Shown here: positions 36,741-49,272 of the stretch, piece by piece
Position numbering within the stretch: position 1 is the first letter of the stretch
Layout of the letters: each line of letters begins with the position of its first letter
Assembly: GCF_003286085.1 (NCBI RefSeq)
Contig: NW_020825322.1
Span: 1,054,001 to 1,118,000 of the forward strand
Direction of reading: 5' to 3'
DNA from: Drosophila persimilis
Lineage: Eukaryota; Arthropoda; Insecta; Diptera; Drosophilidae
DNA: 64,000 bases
Notes under the pieces: model-generated
Databases searched by the model: none
Told to the model about the DNA's origin: nothing
The model's input: the letters and a program-made list of their open reading frames with translations, nothing else
Made by a program: the position numbers and the translations under genes

Positions 36741-38164
36741 TATTATATCATAAGCTACTGCAAATGCGTAAAAATCATTGGCAATGAAAATGGAATGGTC
36801 ACTGTGTCACACTCTACTGTCATGATATCCCAATACGTACTTAATTTCTTGCGCTTGGATGAGGTACTTCTATATAATGGCACGGATTTGAGAGAAATTA
36901 AAATGTACGTAGAATTTACTTTTAATCTGGTATAGTTTGTTTACTATAATGTATTTATTTATTTTTCTTTTTCACTTTGACTTTTGACCAGTGTGACCGT
37001 AGATTTATCGTAAAAATATACCGTCCGACCCTCAAAAATATACCGAAATATGCCGTCTCATTTTGAAAATATACCGTAAATATACTGACGATGTCAAGTT
37101 CCATTATACATATTCCTCGATTTTGATATTCCATGGAATATTACTAGCTAGCTAATACCCTCAGATCCAAATGTATAATTTTTTTCGATTATTAAATCAA
37201 TTTCCTACAAGACTGTTCAACTTTAAGTTCTTGTCTTTATTGGATTTTTTATAAAATAAGGTTTAGGGACAACAATGTAATTACTAAAGGCGACACCTTA
37301 TGGGAAAATGTAAACGTTTTAAAAATGTTTGCCCGTTTTTTTTTTTCATATAAGCCCCATAGAGGCGCCAGTGGGAAAAACCTCTGTTATCCTCTCTTTG
37401 ACATGCCGTTATTTTCCGAGATTTTTGAAAAAATTGAGATTTTGATGGTTAAAGATCAGGTATTCGATGTTGATCACGAATTAGTATTCGATATGGCCAG
37501 GGACATGGCTCTAAGTGGTATTTCTACACGGTTTCTACACTGGTGCAGTTGTCAAGAGGGTGTCTTACCCGATTCAAGTTCGATTATCAATACTATCGAC
37601 TGGATACGAGTGGTGCGCGCCAAATAGAAATCATTTGAAAGTGAATGAGCGAAAAGGTAGTTCAAAAGTAGTTCTTCAGTTTAAACCGTGCTACAAACAG
37701 TCTTGGGGCCCCAGGAAAATGCTACAAACTTCTGTTTTTCGTTGTTGCAAGCGCGCTTGCAATATTTATTTAATGTTGCATATACATAAAATAGATGTAT
37801 ATACGTCATATGTGTGTGTGTGTGTGTGGGTGTGTGTAAATTAAATTGTTTTTGTAGTACAAAAGTTATAACAAAATAAATAACAAGAAATTATTTAATA
37901 CATACAATATTACTCAAACATACATATTATAATCGTAATGCAATCGAGCACGCATCCCACGATTGCCATACATTTTGGTTTACCAGGTGAAGTCCTCCCT
38001 CCAGCCCATTTCCCAAAAAAAACCCCTCTTTCGCTTCCATTTCCGTGTCCGCCGTTGGGTAAATAATGAAATACAAGCACAGGCATGGGAAGTGGGGACC
38101 GGATCGGACTGGTCTGAACTGAACTGAACTGAAGTGGATGAAGGTGTAGATGAAATGCCACCGC
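36741..38164. other. MMADHC upstream region and flank of the nucleosidase locus
   Basis: Near 36990 the word CAGTGTGACC is the core-promoter element called motif 1 (M1BP site) on the MMADHC side, followed at once by an ATACCG-rich repeat (37010-37620). A GT run occurs at 37810-37836. The 100-codon ORF at 37325-37627 lies within the repeat. The right part is the 3' flank of the minus-strand nucleosidase gene. Confidence 0.5.
37010..37620 (+). repeat. ATACCG-rich dispersed repeat with peptide-like segment, copy 1
   Basis: Starts with AAAATATACCG words and continues through CCTCAGATCCAAATGTATAATTT, a GCGCCAGTG-GAAAAA block and a short reading frame FDVDHELVFDM...STRFLHWC. A collinear copy is at 54055-54610 and a shorter one on the minus strand at 34545-34660. 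Confidence 0.6.
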
Positions 38165-41100
38165 TCAGACATTGGTGGGCGCATCCATGCCACAGATGAC
38201 CGACTTGACGACTGCCGCTGCCGAAAGGGCGGCAAAGTTCTGCCACTTGCGGGTGGACATGCCGTCCTTGTAGTCGGAGATGCCCTTGACCAGAATGAAG
38301 CTCTCGCGGCAATTGCCGATAATGCTGTCAAGGACGCTGCTCATCTCCACATCGGTGGCCAGGAGGCCGTACTTGCGAGCAAACTGGGTGCGCAGATCGT
38401 CGCTGCGGACGAGATCCCGGCCAGAGCCAATCGGACCGAGATGCAGCCGCAGGCGGGGCACACCGTTCACCTCGTCGGCGGCAATGGGATGGGCCACCTC
38501 GATGACCTCGTTGTTGCCGATGTTCATGAAGAGCTTGTCCGTCTTGGGGTCCGGCCGCCCGAAGTCGCTCTCCGTCTTCTGGGCGAGCGTCTGCTGGGCC
38601 TGACCCAGATAGCTCTCCCAAGGACGCTTCAGCTCCATGTTTGCCTGCAGACTCTCGGCGATCTGCTGCAGTGAGTCGTTGATCGGAAAATAGGTCTTCA
38701 CATCCTCGCCGCTCTTGTACAAATACACATACGGCTTCTCCTTGCTGTAATTGAATGATTGAATCGTATTCGGACTCGGACTAAGACTCAGACACGTACC
38801 TGTTGCTTAGGAGTGCCCGCTGTTTGTCCACGTACGAGATGACCACATCGCCCAGCCTCACATGCTTCTTGTAGTCGGTGTAGTGCGGCACACCGCCGGC
38901 GACGCCCACTATGAAGACAAAGTCCACCTTTTGGAATGTGCCCAGGAGCCGTGTGGTCGTGTTGCCCGTGGCAGTCATCGCCTCCCTGGTGCTGCCAACC
39001 GACGGTAGCTTTGTGCTCACTATCCGGTGTGCCCCAATGTTGCCCAAGGTATAGACATTCGATTCACCTGCGCAGAGACGGAAAGGAGAATGGAAGAACA
39101 AAACTCAGTCAATCATTCATTCCTGGATTCATTGGCGTGGTGGTTAGGGGGGTACTTAACACACATATCAACATGGAACATGGGTGCTCGGATTTTGTAC
39201 AGGGTGATGGAACAGAGTGCGTGACTGGTGCGTAATCAATCCCCCAAAATGATACAAACACAAACATCAGTCCCTCCTTGGACAATCCTTTACCATAACA
39301 ACACAAAACAAACAGTACAAAACTCACGAAAACATGGAAACAAACAGAACACAGAACGAAGCATATCGGAGGCCAATTTTGAAAGTTGATCTGCAACAGG
39401 CCAGGCCCTCCTCGAATGGTGGCAGGAAGGTTTCCCACGAGTTTGACAATTATTACAAGCTCATACATATATGTACAATATAATGCCGATATCCCATACA
39501 AGTGTTGCTTAAATTAAGTTATTTTTGCAGTCAAATCTTGGCCTCGATTTGTGTGCAGCAGTTTTAGATGTGGATGTGGACGTACATAGATATTGGATAT
39601 TGGAGATGTTTGGACTTGTGTATGGCTTACCAAATCTTCGTTTCTTTTTTGATTTTCTTAGGGTGTTCGTTAGATTGGGATCGGAATCTGTTACGGGTGG
39701 TATGCACATTCGAATGGGGTGTGGCAGAGTGGGGGAGGTTAATGTTTTGTGGTATTCGTGTGTCGCGCAGTCGCCGGGCAAGCAAAAACAAGCAATAATT
39801 TTATGCAAATTCATTCAATAATTGTTGTTGCGTAATAGTTTCATGGCGATGGGGTTGCCACCCGAGTCGTGGTTAGGATACGATTAAGAGGGGGGGGGGA
39901 GGAGCGACAAAGAGAGAGAAAAAGAGAGAGAGAGAGAGTTGAGATATTATTAGTGAGGAGCTTGAGGATGGAGGAAGTACAGAACGTTTGCCAGCATTCT
40001 ATCGTCCACAATCGACTAATGGCCCCTCCACCTACCGACTGTGGTGTAGCGAACGAAGGTCTCCTTGTTCTCGAGCATCGCATCCACCGCCAGCTTCTCG
40101 CAGTACTGCGCCGTGATGATGGCAATCGTCGGCTGCTTGTTGGAGGCTATCGTCGGCATCTGTTTCACCACCTTGATCTCCTTGTCCTCGTGATGGATGC
40201 GGGTGTAGGCATTGTACTCCATCGACTTGATCAGGCCCCGCTCCTGCAGCGACTGTATGACCAGCAGTACGTCCTGCTCGCTCCATCCGTAGTCCCTGCG
40301 AAAACAAATGACATGGGATTTTAGTTGAAAGCTCCACTGGCTGATGGATGCGAGCCACACTCACTTGGCCAGGTCCTCGGGCGAAACGGGATTGGGATAG
40401 GCCTGCTCGATCAGCTCGAGCACCTTCTCCTGTGTCAGCGGCGGAGATTCGAACTGCGATTCCTCCAGAGAAACTGCCAAAGAGAGGGAGAGGGAGAGAC
40501 CACCATCAGTACAGATCAGATAAAGTCAGAGCTGGAGGAGCTAAGGCGCCTGGCTGCGGGGGTTATACGAGCATTTTCATATCGCTGCAGGGGCCGTGAA
40601 CGATGCAACAATGTTAGCAGGTGGGCGTGGCTGGTGGGCTGGTTAGGCAGTGGGTGTTGTCAGGACGAGGACGGCACTGGGGGGTGTTTCCGAGCGGTTT
40701 CGTTTGTCGAGAGACGATTAAAATGCCCAAGCAGCGTATTTTAATTGCTGTCTGCAGACAAATTGGTCTCTCAACGTGTCATTTGGGTCGGCGGAGGAGT
40801 GGGAGAGAGGGCCCCAGAGGGACGCAATGCGCAATGGACACTGATTCCTGGTTGCAAAAGGCAACGACCTGCAACGTCTGCAGTTGGAGCAGCACAGGGC
40901 AACAGGGTAGCGTTTGAGGAGCAAGCAGTTCAACATAGGCATAGTTTGGGAAGCGCTCCTTGCAAGCAGCAAGGACAGCAGCACGTGGCTCGGCCGACGC
41001 TTGAGAGTCAGCACAGTTTGGTGGTAGTCACTTTACTGTTTTTTGAGCAGCCTACCACAACAGTTTCAAAATCAATGCATCAAGCTGTTCAGCATACACA

Positions 41101-42729
41101 TAGCTACTACTTAGGAAATACAGTAAACACAGTTGTGGGCGTCTTGATTGCAGTTGCAGTTCAGAAGCTTTGGCATTGGGTTTTACGATGACTGAAGGAC
41201 CGCCAACTACAGTTTTGGTAGCTTTGGCAAGCAGTTCACCTGCCAACAGTTGTTCGAGCTTTGGCAAGTAGTTTTCTCAGTAGTAAGCTGCAGTTGCTAC
41301 AGTTTCAAAATACACGTACAGCTGCTTGATCCGAAGAGGTTGTACAGTTGCCAAGCCACTGGTTTAAGCAGTATTTATTATATTTGTTTAAATTCGCTTT
41401 AACATTTATATTTTCAGTGCTTTTGGATTTTGTTGTAGTGTTGGTTTTAGAGCGTGCATTTAGTACGAAAAAACGGAACGAACAAAACAGAACAGAACAA
41501 ACAACAACGAGTGGAAAAAGAGAGAGAGAGAGAGAGAGAAAAAGTAGTGGTCGGAAGGGGGGTAAGCGTCAGACACCACGGAAACGACACGCGGATTAGA
41601 TGATTAGTTGCGGGAGGACCGGAAGTGCGGCAATCACTTCCGCCTGGCACTCAGCTGATCCGTGTACATGTCCAGCCAAATGGCCTTCATCAGATCGCCG
41701 CCATCACCTGTTTTCCTCTGCGCCAGCAGCGCCTCCTCGAACTTGCGATTGCAATCGCCGTAGCAGTAGATGATGTAACCATCCCGAGCTGCTTCCCCAG
41801 GAACGGGGATGACCCCAATCGAGTCGAATCGAATCGAATCAAATCAAAGATTAACAGGAGATGACGACAAAACAGGTCTCTGCTTCAGAGCAGGCTGTAC
41901 TTACGCGGACGCGATGGCGGGGCCGATGTCTGCTCCAGGATCCGCAGCTCGATCTCGATCGACTGGATCTCCGAGTATCCGTGCTGCATCAGCTTCATGA
42001 TCTTCTTGATGAAGCCCACATAGTCTGCAAGAGAGCGGGACAGATAAGTCAATCATCACCAGCGAAAACGCCCGCAACTGTACCTCTGGGAAAGTCCTGC
42101 GGACTGACGAGCTCCTTGAAGAAGTCCTGGGCAATGTGGGCCTGCTTCTCGTCGTTGGTCAGCCAATCGCGGAACCAAAAGCGCAGCGTGCGCGACTCCT
42201 GCGAGTGCTTGCCCGTATTGGCGCTGACGAGGAACACCCGAAACTCCAGCGAGAGGGCGGCCGCCTTGCTGGCGCTCTTCTGCCCGGCGACCGTGTCCTT
42301 GTTGATGATGATGCCCGTGTGATCGCCGCCGGCCACGTGCACCCGGTCGTTGATCTCGTCCACCAGCTTCCTCTCGATGAGGATCACCGTGCTGTTGGCT
42401 GTCTTGCCTCGGGGCGTCATCACGACCTGCTCTGTCCGCGGCGGTGTCTGGCTCCTCCGAGAGGCGCTCGTGTTCTGGCTCTCTGTCTGTTCGCCAGTTG
42501 TGGCGCCTCCGCCAACCAGCGGGGCTGCGACACTTTTATTGCCGTGCTGCCATTTGTTGTTACTGTTATTGCTGCTATAACTGTTGTTGCTGTTGCTGTT
42601 GCCATTCGGCAGGACCCCATTGGCGCTGCCGTTGCCGTTGCCGTTGCCTCCATTCGATGTCTGCGATTTGTTTGGCTTGGGGGGCGGCGGCGGCGGCCCC
42701 ATCTGTGTGTGAGTTCTCCGGTCTGACAT
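38165..42729 (-). CDS. Nucleoside phosphorylase/nucleosidase-domain protein with winged-helix-like module (long form)
   Basis: Proposed long isoform of 660 residues from exons 42084-42729, 41905-42024, 40365-40473, 40036-40295, 38800-39067 and 38165-38744; all phases agree and the total is an exact multiple of three. After the N-terminal module shared with the short form comes a helix-turn-helix-like region (KVLELIEQAYPNPVSPEDLA, then WSEQDVLLVIQSLQERGLI). The C-terminal about 400 residues form a PNP_UDP_1 fold: TIAIITAQYCEKLAVDAML, GNTTTRLLGTF, DFVFIVGVAGGVPHYTDY, then LLATDVEMSSVLDSI and FILVKGISDYKDG. The Glu of VEM and Asp of ISD are the expected ribose/base-contacting residues of MTA/SAH nucleosidases. 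Substrate unknown. It may be D. melanogaster l(1)G0289, but I am unsure. Skipping exon 41634-41788 is inferred; the first two exons could instead belong only to the short gene. Confidence 0.65.
41634..42729 (-). CDS. Short form / nested gene sharing the N-terminal module
   Basis: Exons 42084-42729, 41905-42024 and 41634-41788 give a 306-residue protein. The first about 100 residues are low-complexity: a Pro run (GPPPPPPKP), then Asn/Ser/Gly. A conserved-looking domain follows: STVILIERKLVDEINDRV, LEFRVFLVSANTGKHSQESR, LRFWFRDWLTNDEKQAHIAQ and IKKIMKLMQHGYSEIQSIE. The last exon adds DGYIIYCYGDCNRKFEEALL and ends in LSARRK. I do not recognise the family. An AATAAA on the minus strand near 41370 could end this transcript about 260 bp after the stop. 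Exon 2 ends with one spare base, so it can splice in frame to either this last exon or the winged-helix exon at 40473; both give sensible protein. Confidence 0.65.
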
Positions 42730-43796
42730 ATTTGTACGGTTCCGTCTACGTCTCCGATTCCAAGCTCGATTCCCTCTCTCTCCTCAGATCCGACCGTCTA
42801 TATGGGCGATGGGATGTCCTTGGGCCCGAAAAACTTGATGATGTTGATTGCTGCCAAAAGAAAAGCAAAAGTTGTTGACTGTCAGCAAAGGCACAACAGA
42901 GGGGCACAGAGGGGTACAGAGGGGCACGGGTGCAGGTACAGGTACAGTGGAGCGTGCATGTCATGGGTTTTTCCTTGTTTTCTGGGGCTGCCAACTCTAG
43001 ATCTAATAGATGGAGGGATATACATGGAAAACACTTCTGTCGGCCATTGGACACCCCTTGCAGGCCTTTGGAAACCCTATATTTAAAGTCCTCCTCCTTT
43101 CTTTATTGGTGTGTATGCCTTTATGCCTCGGAAAGACTCTCCACTGTGCCTGGCAGCGTATTTTTAGGCCAGGTACTCGCATTTCCATATCCCCGTGGCT
43201 CAAATGTTGCCCTCTGACGTTGTCTCTTGTTTCGTGGCTCTGGCAATAAGCCAAACAAAATTAGAATTCATAACTAATTGGTGTCATACATCCCCCCCCC
43301 CCCAGACCCCGACCCACCCCCGCGCACCTGCTGTGAAAAATGCGACCCAGTGACTCGCTGTCGACCTGCAAAACAGACCGATAAAACGAGACCAAAACAA
43401 ACGAAGAAACGCAAGAGGGAAAATCAATAGGAAAACTTGGTAGCACGCTGCACCCCCCTCCCCCACCCACCACAGGGGTGCAGGCCAGACGCCTGGCCGG
43501 GTCCTGCTCGAAAGTTTTCCCCGCAATTAAAGCCAAAAGTCAACTTCCGGCCAAAGAGCAGCCGCAAAAAGAGTTTTTTGAACTCTCACGGGGACAACAG
43601 AAACCGAGAGACACCCCCCCACCACCACCCACTGGGGCGTTGGGGGTGGCTTGTGTCCGCATATTTGCATAGCGAAGGGGTAGGGGGTTCCCCCCAGGGA
43701 AAAGGCGAATGAACCGGGCAAAAGGCAAAGGGAAATGCAACCAACAAAATTCCAAGGAAATGAAATTTACATTTTTCTATCCACCATTCGAGAATG

Positions 43797-43832
43797 CCAC
43801 ATGCCACATGCCACATGCCACATGCCACAGGG
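43797..43832. repeat. ATGCCAC heptamer tandem (five copies)
   Basis: Perfect head-to-tail 7-bp units between 43795 and 43830. Simple short array, no gene context. Confidence 0.7.
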
Positions 43833-45739
43833 GTGTGCCTCAAGGGTGCTTTAAGAGTTCTTCTCTCGAGCAAAACTGTTGAATGGATCCATCCATCTAT
43901 TCCAAAAGTAGCACCCCTCCTTGATCTGTCATTGGATGGGTCCTATCGAAGGCTATATCTGGTTAAAATCTTGCAATCTGGGCTTACAGGACTTGCAGGA
44001 AGCAGGTTTCTTAGGGACTAGCGCCGAAAGGATTAAGGATTGAAAGGTATCAGGTCTGTGGAGGCTGAATAAAGTCCCTTATTTTCTCTAGAAATGGTTG
44101 AGCACCTGCTGTACTTCCATTCCGCTGGAGGATTTGCCTTTTTGTATATTCCTATACGATTCTGTACGTATTTACTGCCCTCCTTCATGGTGTTCTAAGA
44201 TTATTGTAGGGCTAAAAGGGCGGGATCTCTACTTCAACCACAAGTGTCCGCTTTTGCGAATGTCTACTGTTCAATAGTTGGGATGCAAATGAGAGATGGG
44301 CAGCATAGAGATATGTGTACTTTGTGACTGAATTTTCTGGTAATTCCCCTTTAAACCAAACCCAGTGCTTGTCAGACCCTCACTGGCAGTCTGACAGTCA
44401 CAGTCGCAGACGAAGAGTTTCAGAAACTTGATTCTTAATTAGATTAAAGAGATTCTTCACAGCCAAGCCCCCCTTAACCCCTTCAATCCCCCCTTAACCC
44501 CTTCAACCCCCCCCCTTAACCCCTTATTTTCGTGTGTCAAGGGTGCAGCAGCAGCAGCACTCGAATTTCATGAGCCGGAAATTATTTGCCGTCTGGTCTG
44601 CGATTTCAATTAAAAACAAAAAACAGGCACATCAAGTACAGTCCCGCCCCTGGGTACCGTACCCCTTTCGAAAGTGCATTTTCTTCACTTCCGCTGCCCC
44701 GTTTTGGGGAGTTTTCCTATAGTTGGGCGATCTTTTGGGGCCATTCGGAGATCCCATCCCTCTGGCCAGTGCCTGGCGATGCGTAACTCCCAGAGGTCGA
44801 ATGGATGGCTGTTCAGAGGGCAGGGAAAAAGGGGTTTGGCTGCCAGCAGCGAAAACATTTTATGCTTGACAGAGCCCCAGTCACGTGTCCAGAGGAAAGA
44901 GCAGGAAACTGTGGAGGCAAAGAGGCGCTACAAGGGGATCAATATGGTGGAGCGGGGCGAGCGGCGAGGGGCGAGGGGCGAGGGGAGTACCACCATCCAG
45001 CATCGTTTCAGCAGCCCACACTTTGAATCTCTCTTTAAAGAACTCTTTTTTTCCACTCGAATTTAATGCATTGCGGGTCTGAGACCCTGCCCACAGACAG
45101 GCCACAGCCCGCCCTCATGCCTCATGCGCACAACAGCGGCCACACGAATAGCAAACACTCAAGTTGCCATAAGTGAAATGGACACTGGAGATGAGAGGGA
45201 TAATCTAGAGATTTAAAAGCAATCGAAAGTTAGTTTTTGGCGGGGAAATTGTTAAAGAAAAAGCTCCAGAGGAAAGGCTTATCGGAACAACAAATACACA
45301 CTCGTATCAGCGACAGTCCACGCTTCCATGAGGCCCATGAAAGGAAACCTTTGGCTCCTTTGGCAGGGAGATTTTCGTATGGGGAAGGATCTGAGAAGCT
45401 ATATCTTGAGCAGTGTACAGGGGGCCAGAGCTATGGAGTGCCCACCCTCGTCAGGAAAGATACACAGCCATTGCGATGTTCGAAACACTCTATAGGAAAG
45501 CAAACTTCCAGCGATAAAAGTGGTTCGGAGCCCATTCGAATTGGAGGCACGTAGGCATCGTAGAAACTTTGCCACATTTCTATAACTGTGACCCCAATCG
45601 TACAGGCAGTACGGAGGCATACTCATGGCATGCACTGTAGATAACCAATACTTGCGGTTTCCTGTTGCGAGTGTGGGAAGTGAGGCGAGGTGGTGGTGGC
45701 ATGTGGCAAGCAAAACGAGCAATCTTCCAGCAACAAAGA

Positions 45740-46170
45740 TATTTAGAGATCTTCAGTGTTGTATAACAATACTAAAGCAACACTTCCATGCAAATGGGAA
45801 TGGGAAACAAAGAAAAAAATCATTTTCAGTGTTGTATAACAACCAAACATCAATATAAAACACTGTCTAGTGAAGCAACAAAGTAAAACGAAAATATATT
45901 CCAACCGCAAAGTACAATCAAGAGATTTTCAGTGCTGGGTAACCACCAAAATGACACGTTTGGCAACACTGTTTCACCAAGCTAATGCAAAATGGAAATG
46001 GCAAACAAGGCTACATCTTCCAACCGAAAACTACGACCAAGAGACCTTCAGTGTTGTGTAACCACCAAAATGACACGTTTCGCAACACTGTTTGGTGACG
46101 CTAACCCCACTTTCCGGTTTCGTTTCGCATGCAAATGGAGAATCGGTAATGGGGGGAATGGCAAACAACG
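45740..46170. repeat. Degenerate local tandem repeat
   Basis: Four imperfect copies of a unit starting TTCAGTGTTGTGTAACCACC and running through AATGACACGTTTNGCAAC and a GCAAATGGNAATGGCAAAC block; starts near 45752, 45827, 45928 and 46047. Copies 3 and 4 are nearly identical over about 60 bp; copies 1 and 2 are truncated. Confidence 0.6.
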
Positions 46171-48592
46171 AAAAACCGTCGAATTTACATTGTATACTCG
46201 TTGTTCATGAAAGTAAATGAGCAAACGAGTGCTGGACACATAATCTATGTGGTTTATCTACAAAAAGTAACAACCGCTAATTACCGCATAATTTGTGTTA
46301 ATTTTGTGTACCTTTTGGAACGTACGGATGGATTGCACGGCTGTAATTAGCCCCAAGAAACCGGCGAAATCGGGAGCCGGGGGTGTGGTCGGGACGTCCG
46401 GAGGTGATCCGAGGCGAAACGGAACGTGACTCAAAGTTGAAAAACTATTGAACCGATATACGAGTACGACAGACAAATAAGCAATTCTCTGACTCACAAA
46501 TAAGGCAGAGGGCATGGGCATATGGCTTTGCCGATTGAGTGTTTCATTAATTACCAATCAACTCTGGGCGGTACGGAGAAGAGGCGATCGTGTCGCATCT
46601 GTTGAGTTTCTGGCCATATATTAATAGACCCCCGAACATCTCTGGACACTTTCATCATATTGTTACGAATCAGCTCCATTATGATGCCAAGGCCGGTCCA
46701 AAATTACGAGTATTTCTCCACATCCCATGCCCTCCAGCGCTCCTCCCTCTGCGGTCTTTCGGTCTTTCGTTCTTGGAACAGTGAATTTACTTTTCATTTG
46801 TTTACAAAACAATTTGCAAGCATTTGATTATGCTTTCATTTTGGAGGCAGCTCTACGGCTGCTTCATAATTTACGATTCCGAATTGGGGTAAAGATTAAG
46901 GAAATTCAAAGATCAACAGCGATGGAAAATATGTTTTTCTTTGCCGATTTCTATGGTGAAGATCCGCTGGATTACAACAACTATTTTCCACTTGACCAAT
47001 TGAATTCATTTTCCCCTGAATATATTCTAAGAACTGGTGTTTTTTTCTGGCCCCAAAATCGTTACAGAATTCCCCATGAAATGACATGGCATCGATCCAC
47101 TGGAATCAATAGTCGCCTAGATTTTTCCTTGAACTTTGGCTGCAAAAATGAAATATAATAATAAGTGAATCGTAATTTGCATATTTGAATGGCAGAAAAG
47201 CCCCCCCCAAGGAATGTTTTTAATTGGAGGCCCAGAGAGACCCTCGGCTGGGGTCCGAGGTCTGGGGTCTGGGGTCTGGGGTCTGGGGTCCCGGTCTCAT
47301 CGAGAATTGGCGATCAAACTGCGGATGACGTCATCGTCCCACCCAGACTCTGACGCAATGTTTGCGGCATTTTGTGATTATTTTAATCGTGAAACAAGTT
47401 CGGGGGGGAAACTCGTGAGAGCAGCGGCGCCTGACCTTCGAAAAAGTACAATCTAAGCTTTGTCCGGGAGGGAGCGTGGGGGCGGAGAGGGGGGAACTAG
47501 ATTTGAAATCTCGCCTGCCGCATGCGTCGTCGTTGTGTCTGGATCTGGCTGCTGCCTCGTTTGTGGCCAGATTCTTGCGCAAATCGGGGGAAAATATTTA
47601 TACTCTCGAGACACACAATCCACACAGATATGTGTGTGTGTAGAGGCGATCCATCGCTTTAGTGGGACACCTTTGAGTCCATGAGGAGGAGGAGGAGGCG
47701 GAGGAGGCGGAGGAGCATGGGGCTGGGACTGGGGCTGGGGTGTCGTGTGGGCGATGTGTCTTCCTCTTGCCGACGACTGATGCAATATTCAGTTCTGTTG
47801 TGGCACCAAGTTTCGTCACAAGTGGCATGCGTCATCTGTGGTGCCCCTCCCCCTGCCGCCTGCCGCCAGCCGATTGAAGCGGTTGATCAATTAGCTCTGT
47901 GGATCAATATACCCCCTCCAATGCGTGGGTGGGTTGGATGGATGCCCCACCCCCCCACCAATGTCCAATTGCAGGCATGCACGCAACATCGCACTTGCCA
48001 CGGGCTGGATCCGGCCACGCCGGCGAGATACCCTGTAAAAAGGCTGCCCCAAAAGAGGCAAAAGAAGACGAGGCTTCGTTCTTGGGTAATACTTTCTAGG
48101 AACTCTCATGGAGTGCCCCTGCCTCTGCCTCCGATCCACATCACCAATATACCCCCCATCCCAGGAAAAGGCTTTCTTTGTTTCGCCAACTTCTTGGAAT
48201 TAGCGCCTGCGGGTGGTTCTTGGCTTCTTTGGGGTCTCTGCCGGGACGGGTGGGTGCTTAATAAATTAGACCACCAGCAGCAGCAGCAACAACGACTGTG
48301 CAGCAGTTTCTTGACAGTTTTATGGCCACGTAATACATCCCCGAATGCACCGCCACCCCACACGGCCCCGTCTTCCAGATGGGTTCTCCATTCACTGTGT
48401 CAGTGGTGGTTTTCTTTCAAGAGTGGGCTAAAGTGTGACCTACATTGCGCCTGGCCAGCGGGTGGGGAGGGGGGTGGGGGAGTAGCCCTTCCGGTTCTGG
48501 GGGATGAAGGGGGATAACGCACATAAGTAGTGCCGCAACTCGGACAACCCTTATGTTTGTTGTGGCGACGTGTGGTGGCCCATTTTGAAAGA

Positions 48593-49272
48593 CGATTCAT
48601 GGAAGATTCATGGCCGATTCATGGCTGATTCAAAGCCAATTCAAAGCCCATCCATAGCCCATCCATAGCCGATCCATAGCCGATTTATGGCCGATTCCTA
48701 GCCCATCCATACCCGATTCAAAGCCCATCCATAGCCGATCCATAGCCGATTCATAGCCGATTCATAGCCGATTCAAAGCCCATCCATGTCCGATTCATAG
48801 CCGATTTATGGCCGATTCCTAGCCCATCCATACCCGATTCAAAGCCCATCCATAGCCCATCCATAGCCCATCCATAGCCGATCCATAGCCGATACATAGC
48901 CGATTCCTAGCCCATCCATACCCGATTCAAAGCCCATCCATAGCCCATCCATAGCCGATCCATAGCCGATTCATAGCCGATTCATAGCCGATTCAAAGCC
49001 CATCCATGTCCGATTCATAGCCGATTTATGGCCGATTCCTAGCCCATCCATAGCCCATACATAGCCCATCCATACCCGATTCAAAGCCCATCCATAGCCC
49101 ATCCATAGCCCATCCATAGCCGATCCATAGCCGATTCCTTGCCCATCCATACCCGATTCAAAGCCCATCCATAGCCGATCCATAGCCGATTCATAGCCGA
49201 TTCAAAGCCCATCCATGTCCGATTCATAGCCCATCCATAGCCCATCCATAGCCCATCCATAGCCCATCCATG
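48593..49272. repeat. 11-bp minisatellite with higher-order structure
   Basis: About 60 copies of an 11-bp unit, GCCSATYCATA with variants ATTCAAA, ATTCCTA and ATCCATG. Longer blocks recur: the run beginning CGATTCAAAGCCCATCCATG appears at about 48771 and again at about 48992, so a higher-order unit near 220 bp (20 monomers) is present. Any open frame here is a by-product of the repeat. Confidence 0.88.

Noticed and set aside
37325..37627. 100-codon plus-strand ORF as an independent gene
   Set aside because: Lies in a dispersed repeat whose other copy has a broken frame; treated as a relic, not a gene.
42049..42083. Extension of the nucleosidase-locus first exon to the in-frame stop
   Set aside because: A GTACAG donor with a good downstream acceptor continues the protein in frame; the extension lies in the intron.
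46727..47158. 143-codon plus-strand ORF (includes MENMFFFADFYGEDPLDYNN)
   Set aside because: The C-terminal half looks somewhat protein-like, but there is no family match and no promoter or splice evidence.
47681..48517. 278-codon plus-strand ORF
   Set aside because: Starts in an Arg run from AGG repeats, has erratic composition (Pro, Trp, Cys patches), and no domain or splice context.
48971..49183. Minus-strand ORF of 70 codons with WMGFES/MDGLWMGY repeats
   Set aside because: Produced entirely by the 11-bp minisatellite; three monomers give an 11-residue period in any open frame.
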